The notes beneath the pieces were generated by a model, which saw nothing but the letters and a program-made list of their open reading frames with translations, made no database searches and was not told the DNA's origin. Below, piece by piece: positions 1 to 12,007 of a stretch of DNA of 64,000 bases; the first letter of the stretch is position 1; each line of letters opens with the position of its first letter. The DNA comes from Favolaschia claudopus (Eukaryota; Basidiomycota; Agaricomycetes; Agaricales; Mycenaceae). The position numbers and the translations under genes were made by a program. The stretch lies in the NCBI GenBank assembly GCA_037176885.1, contig JAWWNJ010000025.1, positions 682,001 through 746,000 of the forward strand. Reading direction: 5' to 3'.

Positions 1-1790
1 AGGATGAGTATCAAAGCGAGCAAACTTAGAATAAATAAGATTCAGAAACGTACCTGTCAAGATGGCCGGAGCTACGACCGAGAATGCAATGGCCAGTCGA
101 AGAGCGTACTCCCCAGGGTGATTACTGAAACCGACAAAGTTTGCGGGCATGAGGGAGGCGTCTGATTCATAGCCAATGAGCCAACGACGACTTGTCGAGA
201 GAAGAGAAAACATACATGCACCGGAAGTGAATCCGTATAGGACTGCAAAGACAGCCAAGCCCGCGAAGGTTTTGATTTTCAGCATCACAAAGATGAGGAC
301 GGCGCATGCGTAGAGAGAGCCAAAGACGAGATTGAATGAGCCGATGCGAGGGGCGAGGGAGTTGTTGACGAGGCGACCGAAGATACTTCCTCCGTTCAGC
401 AGAGTCAGCTGCATTCACGTACATCAGAATGAGCAATGCTGAGAACAGGTACTGATCCTTACAAGATAAAACGCAAGTTGTTCATCGACGCCGTTGGTCA
501 CTGCGTACAGCTGCAAATAGAAGACTACAAGAAAATTAGACACAAGACAGATTGTATTATGCTTTCACATACATGGGTAGAACAATCCCAAGCTCGTGAA
601 GAATGCCCTGAACTCCCAATGAGCGTAAATTGAATACAAGAGGAATAAAAACTAACCCTGCAAGTGACGCAAGGTAGCCCAAATCGGTGAATATGCCCTT
701 CCAATCCGTCGAGAGTTGATCAACGCTCTCAGCCGTCTTGGGTTGCTTCGGCGCAGGTTTCGTCTTCATCGTTAAATTCGCAAAAAGCAGCATGGCCCCG
801 ATGATACCGCCCGAAACCCGGATTCCAGTCGTGAATTTGGTGTGTTGTCCGAGTTGATTCAACATGATTGGGAAGATGACGCCGCCGCAGGCCGCCCCGG
901 AGGTAACGATGCCCATGGCGAGGGCGCGACGACGCTTGAAGTGGTGGCTGACGATGGTGAAGGACTGGGAAAATCTGAGAGGTGGACCATGGACGTTGCA
1001 GGCATGACTCACGGGGAGGAACATCAGGGCCGGAAACACCCCCATTCCAACGGCCTGTGCGAGGAAAACCTGTAACGGGGTTGACATGAGGAAAACATGG
1101 AAGGAAAGAGTAGACCTACTTGGTAGAACTGGCCCACTTGAGTCAAGGAAAGCAAAAAAATGCAAAGAACGTAGAAAGTCGAGCCGATGAACATCATGTG
1201 GTGGCTGCATTTTGTCAGTCGCAAGGACGTTGAGGCGAAGAAGAGATGCTCACAAATATCCCGCATCAAAAGCACGACCGACGAAGACCCCCAAGGCATA
1301 CTGTATCGCGAGTTGAAAGCTGCCGACCCAACTGCGAAGGTGTTAGCATCTAAAGCAAAGAAAAAGTAAGACCACAAACCTGATGTCGGCCGCAGTTTTG
1401 TTGATGAGGAACTCGCGAGTATAGTAATCTAAGCGGTTGAATGAGATGCGAAGGCCTTAGAAGGCGGAGTCATTTTACCTTGGTAAACCCCAAAAGCATT
1501 GATGTATCTGTTATTGCGTTATGAAGTACAAGACTCAAGAAACGTCAAAACAACCTACCCGAACGTGCAGAACTGAACCATCCACCTTATGACAAGTCAA
1601 CATTTCACCATGAATCCTCAGTGTGTACTTACGCGCCGGCCATAGTCATCCAAGCCTCGCGCCCCCCTTCCGGGAGCTCATACTCGACGCTATGGATGGA
1701 TAGCTTTTCTGGATCCGTCTTCGCAATGACATCTGTTTGAGCGAGATTCACAGTCGAAGGAGCGGAGCTGGCAACAGTGGACTCGGCCAT
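1..1790 (-). CDS. MFS transporter, monocarboxylate-permease type (3' end outside window)
   Basis: Multi-exon gene read leftward from an ATG at 1790-1788. The first exon gives a hydrophilic cytoplasmic N-terminus ending in PEGGREAWMTMAGA, the typical lead into helix 1 of fungal monocarboxylate-type (MCH/MCT-like) major facilitator proteins, followed by a GTAAGT donor. The exon around 700-1030 carries the helix 4-5 region with the motif FKRRRALAMGIVTSGAACGG, then a central hydrophilic loop (PAPKQPKTAES) and the start of the second six-helix half near 560-690. A GTACGT donor near position 52 shows that the last exons lie beyond the left edge. Family placement is from the RRRALAMGI and GAACGG signatures. 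Substrate cannot be told from sequence; such proteins sit in the plasma or vacuolar membrane, and many fungal members do not carry monocarboxylates at all. Confidence 0.8.
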
Positions 1791-2821
1791 GGCTGGTTGA
1801 AGGAGTGAAAGGCAGAGAGTTGCGGAAGCCTATGGCTGAAAAGCAAACTCGAGCCAGAGTCCGCGTGTTGCCTTTTGTTGACGAGATCATCTTGCGCCAG
1901 ATAAGTTTACCTTCGAGTCAATCAAATGGAACCCTGCATTGCAGCATACCGGCCTTGATTCTTGAGATGGAGCGAATTAAATTGGAATTGCTGTGTGGGC
2001 GGTTCTCGGCAAATCAACGGAAATTGCTGGTGGGCATAGATGGCCTCCGGAGCTTGTATAGACCGCTGGTAGACGTCTCCCAAGTCCTACTGAGTGTATT
2101 CTAAGTATACTGAGGATTTACAACGCGTTTGACGGTCTCGAAACGGGCGAGATGAGCCAAATAGACTTTTTGACATAAAAGTCAAGAGAGAAAAAGTTAG
2201 CCGAAGTGTCACAGTGACTTGACCCCGATCTGATCACAACCACTTGAACTTGAACATCTTCAACATATGTCTGCCCCAAGTCTGTACCTGTCTCCTCTTA
2301 CGTCGGGCCCATTAGATGCTGCATACTTGTTATCTTTCGTGTTATCACCATCCGTCTGGGGAGACAGCTTTCTATCCAAAGATCCGGCGTCCGCCGACAT
2401 TCAATTCATGAGCGGTGACGGCGCTTCTTCAACTGGCAGTTTGCTTCCTTGTCGCGTTCACCGCGCCTCGCAAATCAGACAGCGCCAGGGCTTCATCTGA
2501 CCGGAGTCACCCCAAGATTGATACGATCTACCGGAGGTTACTGTTCACAGAGTCAAGAGCTCAATTGTATACTTACTCTTTTGAGCCGACTACCTCCTCG
2601 TGTCTTGTGCGGTATCACCGTTGGATCACCGTCATGGTGCCTTGGATGGGTCTACAAACTGTGCCCTAACTGTACCCGTTGATGCATCTTGAGAACGTAG
2701 CGCCTGCCGTTATCTATAGAGCAGGAAGTAAAGTTCCCATATATACGCGGTTCCGCATTCCCATCAGCGAACTTGGACTTTGGGTCATCCCTCGCTCTCC
2801 CGTGCAACCTCCTCCTTCACC
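1791..2821. other. Intergenic region between divergent transporter genes
   Basis: About 1 kb upstream of both the MFS gene (minus) and the DUF6534 gene (plus). The open frames here are short and match nothing I recognise. A TATA-like CATATATACG at about 2738-2747 lies roughly 75 bases before the DUF6534 start and is a plausible promoter. A small palindrome, TGTCACAGTGAC, lies at 2207-2218 and resembles the element found at the F-box starts further right. Confidence 0.4.
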
Positions 2822-4700
2822 ATGTCCGACGCAGTTGTTCCCCCCTCCGCCAACTGGCCCGGCATCGACATGACGGAGGTTTTTGCCCCGTTGTTCCTGG
2901 GTGTGTTCAATATAGAGGTTCAAGTCGACTTGGCGCGCTAAATATTTCTAGGCACTGTTGTCTCTTTAATGTAAGTACTGTTCTCCACCGCTTGGACACC
3001 CTCCGATGTTTTCCAAGTCTTTCTGGAATTACGATCATGCAAGTAAGTGGTTTTGTGCTGGTTGCGTCAAAATGTTGATTTGCGCAAGGCCTACATCTTC
3101 TTCCCGAGCAAAGATAGGTTTTTCATCCAGATTGCTGTAAGTTTTCTGATCCATGCCTCGCCAATACGCACTGAATAACAATTATTATCAGGCTGCGATC
3201 ATGATGTGAGTGTCGACGCAAGAAAGAAGACTACCGGCGGGTTGAACTTATGTTTCTGCAGTGTTATGGACCTCGTTTCCACCGGGCTCATCGCTCAGGG
3301 TCTCTATTCCTACATTGTGAATTCTATCACCTTTTCTCTTGCCCGAAATAACCGGCCTCAGGTTCCCAACTTTGGTTCCCTTCTTCCCCTCGGTAATTTA
3401 AATCCGTAAGTGAAGCTTAGAGTCGTTCAATTCTTGGGATTCAAAAGCTTGATAGGTCATTGGCCGCAGAGTGCTGCATGTCGGTCGTGATTGTATATTT
3501 GTATGAAGTCTACTCGTGCCCACAGAAAAACAAACTCAACCTTTTCAAGTTCCCACCTTTTCTTCGCATATCAGATATTCAGTGGTATGTCTCAAATACA
3601 AATATCATGAGCACCATTTAAAATGATCTTGTAGTGGTTCCGAACGGTAACGGGAAGTATTATGTGTCGGGGCTCGTCGTTAGTATTTATCCTTGCTACG
3701 CAGTGCTGCAATGAAACAACCCCCACAGGGATTCTTCGGAACAGTGTCTTTCGGTAAAGACCTCACTACCTGTACAAAGTGTAGCGCTAATGGTCTTCGC
3801 CATGACCAGCTGGAGCAATCGGTTGCGTGGTGGTGATGTTCAGGGAGAGCCACAACATTCTCACTAACCGAAGCTATAACTTCTCTGTCAGTTCTGCTAA
3901 TGCTTCTTAAATTCAAATACCCTAATCATGAATGCTAAAACAGGTCTTTGTCGGTATTGCCAAGGGTTCCGCTGCTCTTGCGGACATCATCGCTACCGTC
4001 GCTCTCTGCTTCTACATCAACTCAGCACAGTCCAGCTCCGGATTTGCCAAGTATATATTGTCTACCTATTCGGTCATTGACCTTCAACGCTGAACGTTAT
4101 TGTTCAGGACTAATACCATGATCAAGCGCTTGGTCGGATACATCTTGCAGCGTGGTATTCTCGTCACGCTCATCCAGTTGACGTTCTTGGTCATCTTCTA
4201 CACCACGTCCACCAAATTTGCATGGTGCGTCAAGGTGTTTTTTGCGTGCCGTTAATACCCATTCATTGCGATGCCATAGGGCTTGCGCTTCACGTTAATG
4301 TTACCCGGATATACGCGAACACGTTCTGTGAGTCCTTCCTCCAGTCTCACTATCATGGATGCTAATCCATGTTCAACCACCCCCTCCAGTTGCTATGTTT
4401 CGTCGATAGAAATCGGATTCACTACGCTGAGTGTTCTAAATATTATTCTGCAGGTTGAACGGCCGCAACAGCTTGAAGCAGAACAACACCTACAGCTTCA
4501 CCTCGTCCAACACCAAGGGTGGAACATATCACGGCTCTGGCGTCGAAACCAAAGAACTCCAATTTGTCGCCGCCCCCCAATGCGTCTTTCGATGTTTGTT
4601 CACAACTTCAGACTTCTACTTCTCATCTCATTAATTTATCTAGCGCACGACTCACGGCGTTATCTCCATCCAAAAGACCACCGAATACATGGAAGACTGA
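2822..4700 (+). CDS. DUF6534-family multi-pass membrane protein
   Basis: Gene of about ten short exons beginning MSDAVVPPSANWPGIDMTE. Recognisable pieces in order: FAPLFLGTVVSLM (helix 1), AYIFFPSKDRFFIQIA, VMDLVSTGLIAQGLYSYIV, FFAYQIFSV, FVGIAKGSAALADIIATVALCFYI, TMIKRLVGYILQRGILVTLIQ, LALHVNVTRIYANTF and LNGRNSLK. This is the seven-helix pattern of DUF6534 (the former hypothetical proteins so abundant in Agaricomycetes), with the family's ADxIITVxLCxYL and 'LHVNVTRIYANT..LNGR' landmarks. Biochemical role is unknown for the family. The C-terminus is ambiguous: reading through gives a stop at 4634, whereas splicing to the acceptor near 4640 gives the tail THGVISIQKTTEYMED and a stop at 4700, which I prefer because it looks like a family C-terminus. 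Several internal exon borders around 2950-3060 and 3600-3950 are uncertain. Confidence 0.75.
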
Positions 4701-4715
4701 CGGACTAAATCAATC

Positions 4716-4756
<41 letters not shown>

Positions 4757-6347
4757 GTACATATAAGCCATCCCCCCCCTCGTACATATAAGCCATCCCC
4801 GTTCTTTTACTGTAACATCTGCCGTTCTTTTTTTCTTCCGCCCTGCTGCCGGGTTCTTCCTCGCCCACAGATTTGCGTCTTTCATTTATATTTATTGTGG
4901 TTAAACAATTGGATGGGCAACGACGCAATTCAATTTGTTGACAATATTCGCGTGTCTGTGGCTCGCCGCTTTTCGTCTTCGTTGAGGGCGAAAGCTTGAA
5001 TTTCTCGAGATGAAATGGGTTGGTCTGTGAATTTTTCTATCTTATTGAGCCACAGACAACACCGTGGTCAAGGCGTGGGGGACATCCCGGGCCGGTCACA
5101 TGGAACCGTCCTTACGTAACGCTAATCCTATTGAACTCTGAGTCTGGCTCGATAGAGTCGATACTGGTGTCGGTGGGCGAAAATAAAAAAATAAAGAAAT
5201 AAAGAAACGAAAAAAGGGAGGGAATTTCAAGGAGATTGCCGGGAACTTTTGACTGCTGTCAAGTCGTTCCCTTTTTCGTCACATCTCCGGTAGTCTCTCG
5301 TAGACAGACGCTACAACAATATGGTCCTCGTACCTGCGGTTGTTGTAGTCTGTTGAGAAGGTGAGTCGGCCGAACGGTCGCCCGCCTTATTACATAATCA
5401 GAAATGCTCAGCTCCTTTTCATAGCTTTAAGCGTGTTTTAAGCAAAATTTTGGCTGCACTGACCTTTCTTGATTGGAAATGAACAGCTTTGTCAGTCAAA
5501 TCTAGAGAAATCATGCAGGCAACGACGAGATTCAGAATGGGCTGACAAATCCTGTCAAACTGATGGGTTGTTCAATTGGGTTCATTCGGGCAAGAATATC
5601 GTAAATGTTATCAGATATACCTGTTGAGATATACCATAGAAGGTACTTCTCCAGCAAAAGTTTGTTTATGGAGGTTGCACAACATTGAAAGCAAGGGAGC
5701 AAGGCGTGGGAATATATTGAAACTCCGACGATTGGTAATAACACGGGCGACCGTGCAAGCGATCGCGGTCAACAACAGACTACATCTCCGGGCGAGATAG
5801 CGAAAAGGTTTTCTTGAGTCGTCCAAGGATGTGCTTAATTGCTGCAAATAATTGAGAAGCGTCTACTAGCATTCAAGAGGCTTTAATCTTTTTTAAACCG
5901 CTATCTAGCCAGTGGTGAGTTTCCTTTTAGATTTTCTTTCTCCCCGGCAATATACTGACGGAGTTCGAAATACACGATCCGACGCGGCAGGGCACAATCA
6001 CGGATCTTTGCTCCGACTTTCCTCTCAAGTCCGAACAATCCGAACTGACTTCAATTTCAACGCAACATTGAATTCAGCGATCGACTGCTTTCCCCAAGCT
6101 TTCCCTCTTGCTGGTTGCCTAGATTGCTTTGCTCTCACTGACTCTCATATCCCTCAACCAGAACACTGGACAGGAGCAGCATTACCTCCTCATCAAACCC
6201 CATCACTGCAAAGTCGCCGTGTCTAACTTAAGTTTAACTTGCACTCGCCGCCGGACCACCGCACTCACTCAAATATATGCTACGCTAGAGTTCTCGACAT
6301 CTCTGCTTCCTTTACTTTTAGTTCGCTTCGAGTCGATTGAATTCAAG
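4701..6347. repeat. Gene-free stretch with 38-base C tract and 25-bp tandem duplication
   Basis: Positions 4717-4754 are an uninterrupted run of about 38 C. It is followed by two copies of a unit made of a C-run plus TCGTACATATAAGCCAT (4755-4771 and 4780-4796). The rest of the interval up to the retrotransposon has only short, unrelated open frames, and I see no gene in it. Confidence 0.6.
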
Positions 6348-6352
6348 TCCTC
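6348..6352. repeat. Target-site duplication TCCTC (left copy)
   Basis: TCCTC directly precedes the TG that opens the left LTR. The same five bases follow the CA that closes the right LTR at 12371-12375. A 5-bp duplication is usual for Ty3/Gypsy integrases. Confidence 0.9.
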
Positions 6353-6714
6353 TGTAAGGGCAACCCGAGGCCCGAGGTAACTCAAGAGTCCTGACGAGGG
6401 AGAATCCAAAGATAAATAGAAGTACGCTACGACAGTACAGGCACTAACCTGACGAGGGAGAATCCAAAGAGAAGACAGGAATGGATTCTCCCACGTCAGG
6501 GGTCTAGCTATATAGTCCCTACAACTATCACATGCCTCGGGAACGGTTGGCCCGACAGTAATCACGAGCTTGGTCGCAGGCGCGGTCCCAGTCGGAGGTC
6601 CGGGGCGGAGGAGTGGAGGCCGGGGGTCCGGAAGCCGGAGGAACGGAGCCGGGGGCCGGAGAAACGGAGTCCGGGGCCGGAGCCGGAGGGAGTGAAGCGG
6701 GGGTTCCCCTGACA
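6353..6714 (-). repeat. 3' LTR of the chromovirus (362 bp)
   Basis: Starts TGTAAGGG and ends CCCCTGACA on the plus strand. It is identical to the right LTR except for one missing C near its left end. It contains two direct copies of a CCTGACGAGGGAGAATCC motif and a TATATA. Its right half (6528-6714) also encodes the last ~62 codons of Pol. Confidence 0.95.
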
Positions 6715-9700
6715 TCACCCCCCCCTTGGATTGCGGCGCCTCGACGCAAAGAGCGGATTTGAGCCGGCGTGGCCAGAGGGTCTCGGAAGGGCAGAGAGTC
6801 GAAGGCGGTGGCAGCAATGGCACGCGGAGCATTGGGGTTTTTCCGGTAGAATTCCACAACAGCCTCGGGAGCGAACAGGTCGGAGTGCTTGACCCATTTG
6901 TTGTGCGAAGGGTCGTAGCCTTTCCAGCTGACGAAGTACCACAGATTCCGGTAACGCATCTTCGCTTCCAAGATTTCGTCGATTTCCCATTGCTGGTCGT
7001 CCGGAGTATCGAGGACCGGAGGAGGCTCCTCGTGGCGCGGCCGGGTCGGAAACGGGTCGTCCTCGACTAGCTTCAGCTTCACCACAGGGAAGACCGGGTG
7101 GAGCCGGGAGTACCGGGGCGGGAGGTCCAGCTTGAACGCTCCGTTCCCTACCACCTTGGTGACGGAGAAGGGGCCTAGGCGGCGATGGGAGAACTTGGGA
7201 GAGGGGCGCGTCGTCTGGATGTCCGAAGCGTCAAGCCAGACGCGGTCTCCGACCTTGATGTCCGGGGCCGGAGTCCGGCGTCGGTCGTAGTACTGCTTGT
7301 ACTCCGACTTAGCCTTGACCAGTGCCGCCTTCGCCTCGGAAACTCCAGAGGAAATCCGGTCGTGGAACTCGTTGACAGTCTCGAGCCGGGAGCGGGGACC
7401 TCCGGGCTCGAAACCCATCCGCGGGAGCCGTCCGGTGTCCGTCATGAACGGCACCTGCTGCGTGGAGGAGTGAACGTGGTTGTTGTACGCGAACTCCGCT
7501 GCGGGCAACAGCTCGTCCCAGTCATCCTGCTTGTAACTGGTGAAGAGCCGGATGAACTGCTCGAGCTCCTGGTTCACGCGCTCCGTCTGGCCATCCGTCT
7601 GCGGGTGGTACGCGGTGGACGTCGCTGGGGAGATCCCGACTAAGCGCCACAGTTCTCGGGTGAACTCCGCGATGAACTGGACTCCCCGGTCGGAGATGTA
7701 CTTCTCCGGCAGCCCGTGGTGGCGCCAGACATGTCGGTAGTAGAGCCGGGCGGCTCCGACGGCGTCCGTCTGCGTGTGGCACTCGATGAAGTGCGCGCGC
7801 TTGCCGAGCGCACAGACAACGACCATGATGGCGTCGTAGCCGTGCGCGGGCGGGAGCTCCACGATGAAGTCCACCGAGACCGTGTGCCAGCGTTCCTCCG
7901 GCACCTCCGTCGGGTGAAGCTCTCCGAACGGGAGCTGCCGGAGGACTTTCGTCCGGTTGCACAGGTCACAGGTCGCGACGTACCGGCCGACATGGCGGGA
8001 GAGCTGGGGCCACCAGTAGTTCCGTGAAATCAGCTCCAGAGTCTTGAAGCGGCCGGAGTGTCCGGCCACTCGAGAGTCGTGGTGCTGCTCCAGGATGCGC
8101 CGACGGAGGTCCTTGTCCCGGGGTACGACTATCTTGCCTCGGAAATAGAGGAGCCCGTTGTCGCGGGTCCACTCGGAGGACCGGGCGGACTTTACTCCGG
8201 CCACTCCGAGCAGTTTTCCGGCGGCCTTGGCTACAGGCTCTTCGAGATCCGGGTCCCGCGCGAGGGAGTCTCGGATGTCGCGGAGGATAGTCGCACCGGG
8301 GCCAGAGACGGAGGCGGCCTCCATCGCGCGGGCGTGGAACAGCTCCGGACGGAGGAGGGTCACGTCCTGGTTGTCCGGAGCGGAGCCGTGGTCCGGGCGA
8401 CGGGAGAGGGCATCCGGACGACCCATAAGACGTCCGGGTTGGTGGTGCAGCGTGAAGTCGAAGCGGGAGAGGTAGAGGGACCACCGAGCTTGCCTCCGGT
8501 TAAGGTTCTGAGCCTTTCGGAAGTACTCCAGGTTCTTGTGGTCCGTCCAGATCTCCACTGGGTGCTCGGCGCCCTCAAGGAAGTGTCGCCACTCCTCAAG
8601 GGCGCGGACGATGGCGAGCATCTCCTTGTCGTGGATCTCGTAGTTCCGCTGCACTTCGTTCAGACTCTTGGAGTAGAATGCTACCGGATGCCATTTTCCG
8701 TCTTCGCCCGGCTGGGACAGGACTGCTCCGGTCGCCCGGTCGGAGCTGTCTGCCTCCAGGCGGTACGGCCGCGCGGGGTCCGGGAGGGCAAGGACTGGCT
8801 CGCTCGTCACCCGGCGCTTGAGTTCCCGGAAGGCGGAGGATTCCTCCGGCCCGAAAACCCAAGCGATGCCCTTCTTAGTGAGGTGAAAGAGGGGCTGGGC
8901 GACGTCCGAGAAGGCCTTGATGAACCGGCGATAGAAGTTGGTGAAGCCAAGGAACTGCTGCAACTCCTTCTTGTTCTCCGGTTCAGGCCACGCCGCAACT
9001 CCGGCGACCTTGACGGGGTCCATCTCGACGTGATTGTGGGAGATGATCACGCCGAGGTACTCAATCGACGTCCGTTCGAACTCGCACTTCTCCGGCCGGA
9101 GGAAGAGCTTGTTCGCCCGGAGACGCCGGAGGACCTCCCGGACGATCTCCCGGTGCCGGGCGATGTCCGAGTGAGCGATGAGGATGTCGTCAAGGTAGAC
9201 CATGACATCTCCGGACAGGATGAGGTCCTGGAAGATGTCGTTCATCATGGTCTGGAAGGTCGCGGGGGAGTTGGTGAGTCCGAAGTACATGACGAGTGGT
9301 TCAAACAGCCCCCGGTTGGTCCGGAACGCTGCCTTCCACTCGTCACCCTCCTTGATCCGGATGTTGTTGAAGCCCCACCGGACATCGAGCTTGGTGAAGT
9401 ACCGAGCCCCCTTGAGACGATTAATGAGGTCGTTAATCAAGGGCAGCGGGTACCGGTTTTTCACCGTCATGGCGTTGAGAGCTCGATAGTCCTGTACGAA
9501 GCGGAGTCCGCCGTCCTTCTTCTTGACGAAAAAGACCGGGGACGCCATGGGGGACTTCGACGGCCGGATCCGACCGGTACTCAACCCTTCCTCGATGAAG
9601 GCGTCCAGCTCCTTCTGTTCGAGGGGGGAGATCGGGTAGACCTTGCAGTTCGTGGGCTTGGAGTCGGGGACGAGTTCAATGGCGTGGTCCCACGAGCGGC

Positions 9701-10691
9701 GCTCCGGCAAGGAGTCGAACGACTCCTTGCTAAAGACGCTGTCAAACTCGCGGACCCAGTCCGGAATGTCGGAGCTGGCCGGAGCGGAGTTTTTGGCATA
9801 AGCCTCCGCCAGGCGCTGCGACACGGTGCTTCCGGCACGAATCTCCTCAGACGGGAGGAACTGTGTGTACCAAACACGGTCCTCCGGGTCCAGGGGTTCG
9901 TCGTCGAACTCGTCCGGCTCATCGCCGCAGTCGGAGTCGTCGTCCTCGTAGTCCGGGAAGAGCTCCGGCAAATCGTTGTAGCCTTCTTCCGGGTCTCCGA
10001 GGTCGACCGCGCAGATCCGGGGGAGTGGTCCGGCGCGGAGCTGCCAGAGGATCGCGGCGGCTACCCTCGACTGTTGGCGTTCCGTCCGGGCCTCGTCTCG
10101 ACACGTAGAGCACGTGGAGGGGCAGCGGCTCATTTTGACTTCTCGGGTGTCCCAGTCGATCTCCGGGTTGTGGAGCCGGAGCCAGGAGTACCCGAGTATG
10201 AGCTGCTGCTTTCCGAGGCCGGTGACGGCGAACTGCATGCGTTCGGAGTGTCCGCGATAGCGAAGCACAACGTCCGCGACTTCCCTTATTGCTCCGGCCT
10301 CGTTCGGAGTTCCGTCCACATTGAAGACCGGGATTGGCTGCGACAGCTTCCGGACGGGGATCCGGGCGGCAGCGACAAACTCCGAGTCGATGAAGTCGGA
10401 GGTCGCGCCACAGTCGACCAACCCGTTGAGGGCGATCTTCGTGGAGTCTTGGACGGACTCAATCTCGAGGGGGAGGACAAGGGAATTGCTACCCGGGGCG
10501 GCAGCGACAGTGTAGCGCTTGGGGAGCTTGCGCTCCCAAGCGGGAATGCGGGGAGGCCGGGTGGATGCCTTACAAGCGGGAACGGGGAGTGCGTCTATCG
10601 TTTGGGCAGGTTCAAAGGATGATATATTGGCAGACTCATCATACAAACATGCGAAACGATTAGAAGACGCGACGGAGGGCGCACTGCTCAC
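6528..10691 (-). CDS. pol: Pol polyprotein: protease, RT, RNase H, integrase, chromodomain
   Basis: About 1,387 residues in the -1 frame relative to gag. Visible in order: aspartic protease [12 protein letters not shown] (near residue 91); reverse transcriptase with [18 protein letters not shown] and catalytic YLDDILI; RNase [16 protein letters not shown] and [10 protein letters not shown]; integrase zinc module (H-x-H...CDLC); integrase core with [11 protein letters not shown] and ERVNQELEQ supplying the D,D-35-E acids; then a chromodomain [10 protein letters not shown]...[12 protein letters not shown]. The tail is Pro/Ser/Ala-rich and ends inside the 3' LTR. The first codon of the open stretch is GTG at 10691, overlapping the gag stop, with no ATG nearby, so Pol is probably made as a Gag-Pol fusion by frameshifting. 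The chromodomain normally steers integration to marked chromatin. No disabling mutation was seen. Confidence 0.93.
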   Translation of the reverse strand: MSSAPSVASSNRFACLYDESANISSFEPAQTIDALPVPACKASTRPPRIPAWERKLPKRYTVAAAPGSNSLVLPLEIESVQDSTKIALNGLVDCGATSDFIDSEFVAAARIPVRKLSQPIPVFNVDGTPNEAGAIREVADVVLRYRGHSERMQFAVTGLGKQQLILGYSWLRLHNPEIDWDTREVKMSRCPSTCSTCRDEARTERQQSRVAAAILWQLRAGPLPRICAVDLGDPEEGYNDLPELFPDYEDDDSDCGDEPDEFDDEPLDPEDRVWYTQFLPSEEIRAGSTVSQRLAEAYAKNSAPASSDIPDWVREFDSVFSKESFDSLPERRSWDHAIELVPDSKPTNCKVYPISPLEQKELDAFIEEGLSTGRIRPSKSPMASPVFFVKKKDGGLRFVQDYRALNAMTVKNRYPLPLINDLINRLKGARYFTKLDVRWGFNNIRIKEGDEWKAAFRTNRGLFEPLVMYFGLTNSPATFQTMMNDIFQDLILSGDVMVYLDDILIAHSDIARHREIVREVLRRLRANKLFLRPEKCEFERTSIEYLGVIISHNHVEMDPVKVAGVAAWPEPENKKELQQFLGFTNFYRRFIKAFSDVAQPLFHLTKKGIAWVFGPEESSAFRELKRRVTSEPVLALPDPARPYRLEADSSDRATGAVLSQPGEDGKWHPVAFYSKSLNEVQRNYEIHDKEMLAIVRALEEWRHFLEGAEHPVEIWTDHKNLEYFRKAQNLNRRQARWSLYLSRFDFTLHHQPGRLMGRPDALSRRPDHGSAPDNQDVTLLRPELFHARAMEAASVSGPGATILRDIRDSLARDPDLEEPVAKAAGKLLGVAGVKSARSSEWTRDNGLLYFRGKIVVPRDKDLRRRILEQHHDSRVAGHSGRFKTLELISRNYWWPQLSRHVGRYVATCDLCNRTKVLRQLPFGELHPTEVPEERWHTVSVDFIVELPPAHGYDAIMVVVCALGKRAHFIECHTQTDAVGAARLYYRHVWRHHGLPEKYISDRGVQFIAEFTRELWRLVGISPATSTAYHPQTDGQTERVNQELEQFIRLFTSYKQDDWDELLPAAEFAYNNHVHSSTQQVPFMTDTGRLPRMGFEPGGPRSRLETVNEFHDRISSGVSEAKAALVKAKSEYKQYYDRRRTPAPDIKVGDRVWLDASDIQTTRPSPKFSHRRLGPFSVTKVVGNGAFKLDLPPRYSRLHPVFPVVKLKLVEDDPFPTRPRHEEPPPVLDTPDDQQWEIDEILEAKMRYRNLWYFVSWKGYDPSHNKWVKHSDLFAPEAVVEFYRKNPNAPRAIAATAFDSLPFRDPLATPAQIRSLRRGAAIQGGGDVRGTPASLPPAPAPDSVSPAPGSVPPASGPPASTPPPRTSDWDRACDQARDYCRANRSRGM
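6718..6727 (-). other. Polypurine tract (plus-strand primer)
   Basis: On the element strand this is AAGGGGGGGG followed by TGA and then the TGTCAGG that opens the 3' LTR. A purine run directly upstream of the 3' LTR is where plus-strand DNA synthesis starts in LTR elements. Here it also lies inside the open pol frame. Confidence 0.7.
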
Positions 10692-11842
10692 TCGTCGCGC
10701 GGCTGAAAACCCCGTTCGGACTCCGGCTCCTCCGGCACGTCTTCCGGAAGAGCCGCGGAAGTGGCCACCCGGGCAAGGAGCTCCCCGAGGAGGTCACCCC
10801 CGAGTTGTGCAACAACCTCGTCGAGGATGTCGATGCTGCGCACGTCGGCCGGGGCGGGGCAGTCCCGGACGAGGTGCGGACCTCCGCAGCGGAAGCACGC
10901 GCGGCGAAGGGGCCCCTGGGCTCGGGCACGGTCGACGTCCATAGGGACGGCCGGAGGAAGGGGAGCCGGAGCCGGGCCGGCGCGCGCAGCCGGGGGGCCG
11001 CGCGGAGCCGGAGCCGGAGGGACCCGCACGGCGTGGAGCGGTGCCGGAGGACGGGGCCGGGCGGCCGGGGCAGAGGCGGAGCGGGACGCGTGGCGAGCGG
11101 CATCAGCTCGGATATTCGCCTCGTACTGGCGGTAGGCCCGGGTCTTCCAGCCGGCGTAGTCTCGGAGGTCCGGGGGGTCGCTGGACGTGGTGATGAAGTG
11201 GTTAATGGTCGGGTCGAGGCCGGACCGATACTTCGTCACCTTCACCAGCTCGTCCTTGAAGTCCGCAAGGTCGACAAGGTCCTCAAAGGCGTCCGTGTAC
11301 TCGAAGACGTCGCGGGAGCCCATGAAGTACGCCGGGGACTCCAGCTTAGCCAGGGCGTGGTCCTGCTCGTTCTCCTCGACAAACCGGAGTTTAAAGTCGG
11401 CGAGGAAGAGGCCCCAGGAGGGGTAGGGAAAGGGTTCCTTATTGGAGGCCCGCTCCGACCACTTCTGCGCGGAGTCCTTTGCCATGTACGACATGGCGAA
11501 GCGTACCGCTTTTTCTTCGGACGGAGTGCCGGAGGAGTCGAGGAACAACTCCGGCACGAGCCGGACGTAAGTCCGGACGGCGTGAATGAACGCCCGGCCC
11601 TGCGTCCGGTCGCCGTCGAAGACGAACGGCGGGTTCGGCTTGAGAGCCGTTTTAGTGGTGTGGGCTAGCCCCGTGAAGAGTCCTGGACTCTCGACCGGAG
11701 ATGGGGCGTCAGGGGTCGGAGCAGTAGCGGTGTTGGTGGAGTTGTTTTGGGCGGCTAGAAACTCCGCGATGGTGGTAATGGCTGCCTCCATCCGGTCCAT
11801 TCGCTCGGAGGCGGCTTGTGCAGCGGCGACCGGGTCGGACAT
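10688..11842 (-). CDS. gag: Gag capsid/nucleocapsid protein
   Basis: An open frame of about 384 residues from ATG 11842 ([16 protein letters not shown]) to a TGA at 10690-10688. The N-terminal half is predicted helical capsid ([16 protein letters not shown], then the retrotransposon-gag-like [12 protein letters not shown] and [22 protein letters not shown]). The C-terminal part is Pro/Ala/Arg-rich and carries one CCHC zinc knuckle, [13 protein letters not shown], for RNA binding. It ends four bases into the pol frame. A GTG lies one codon upstream of the ATG; ATG is preferred as the start. Confidence 0.9.
   Translation of the reverse strand: MSDPVAAAQAASERMDRMEAAITTIAEFLAAQNNSTNTATAPTPDAPSPVESPGLFTGLAHTTKTALKPNPPFVFDGDRTQGRAFIHAVRTYVRLVPELFLDSSGTPSEEKAVRFAMSYMAKDSAQKWSERASNKEPFPYPSWGLFLADFKLRFVEENEQDHALAKLESPAYFMGSRDVFEYTDAFEDLVDLADFKDELVKVTKYRSGLDPTINHFITTSSDPPDLRDYAGWKTRAYRQYEANIRADAARHASRSASAPAARPRPPAPLHAVRVPPAPAPRGPPAARAGPAPAPLPPAVPMDVDRARAQGPLRRACFRCGGPHLVRDCPAPADVRSIDILDEVVAQLGGDLLGELLARVATSAALPEDVPEEPESERGFQPRDE
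10706..10712 (-). promoter_or_regulatory. Candidate -1 frameshift slippery site GGGTTTT
   Basis: On the element strand the heptamer reads G GGT TTT in the gag frame, fitting the X-XXY-YYZ rule, 15 bases before the gag stop. Slipping back one base enters the pol frame with no stop in between. The region downstream is GC-rich, but no pseudoknot was worked out. Confidence 0.5.
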
Positions 11843-11992
11843 CACCGGAATAGCAGGCGGGGAGGAGGGGACAAGATTCGGAGCGTCAGACGGGGCGTCG
11901 GAGTACGATCGGAGTCCGGAGGAGTCGGAGTCGGAGTCTGAGGCCGCGTCAGGGGACGAGAACTTCGTAATCTTGGCCGGTTAATCCCTAGA

Positions 11993-12005
11993 ATTCCTGT
12001 CTTCT
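11993..12005 (-). other. Primer-binding site, self-complementary to the LTR
   Basis: Two bases inside the 5' LTR the element strand reads AGAAGACAGGAAT. This is the exact reverse complement of ATTCCTGTCTTCT, found in the LTR on the same strand (plus coordinates 12138-12126). No match to the usual initiator-Met tRNA primer site (TGGTATCAGAGC) is present. Such an arrangement is the hallmark of Tf1-type self-priming. Confidence 0.75.
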
Positions 12006-12007
12006 GC

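Noticed and set aside
8058..10622. An 854-codon open frame on the plus strand across pol
   Set aside because: It is antisense to pol; the protein lacks domain motifs and mirrors the GC-rich codon pattern of pol.
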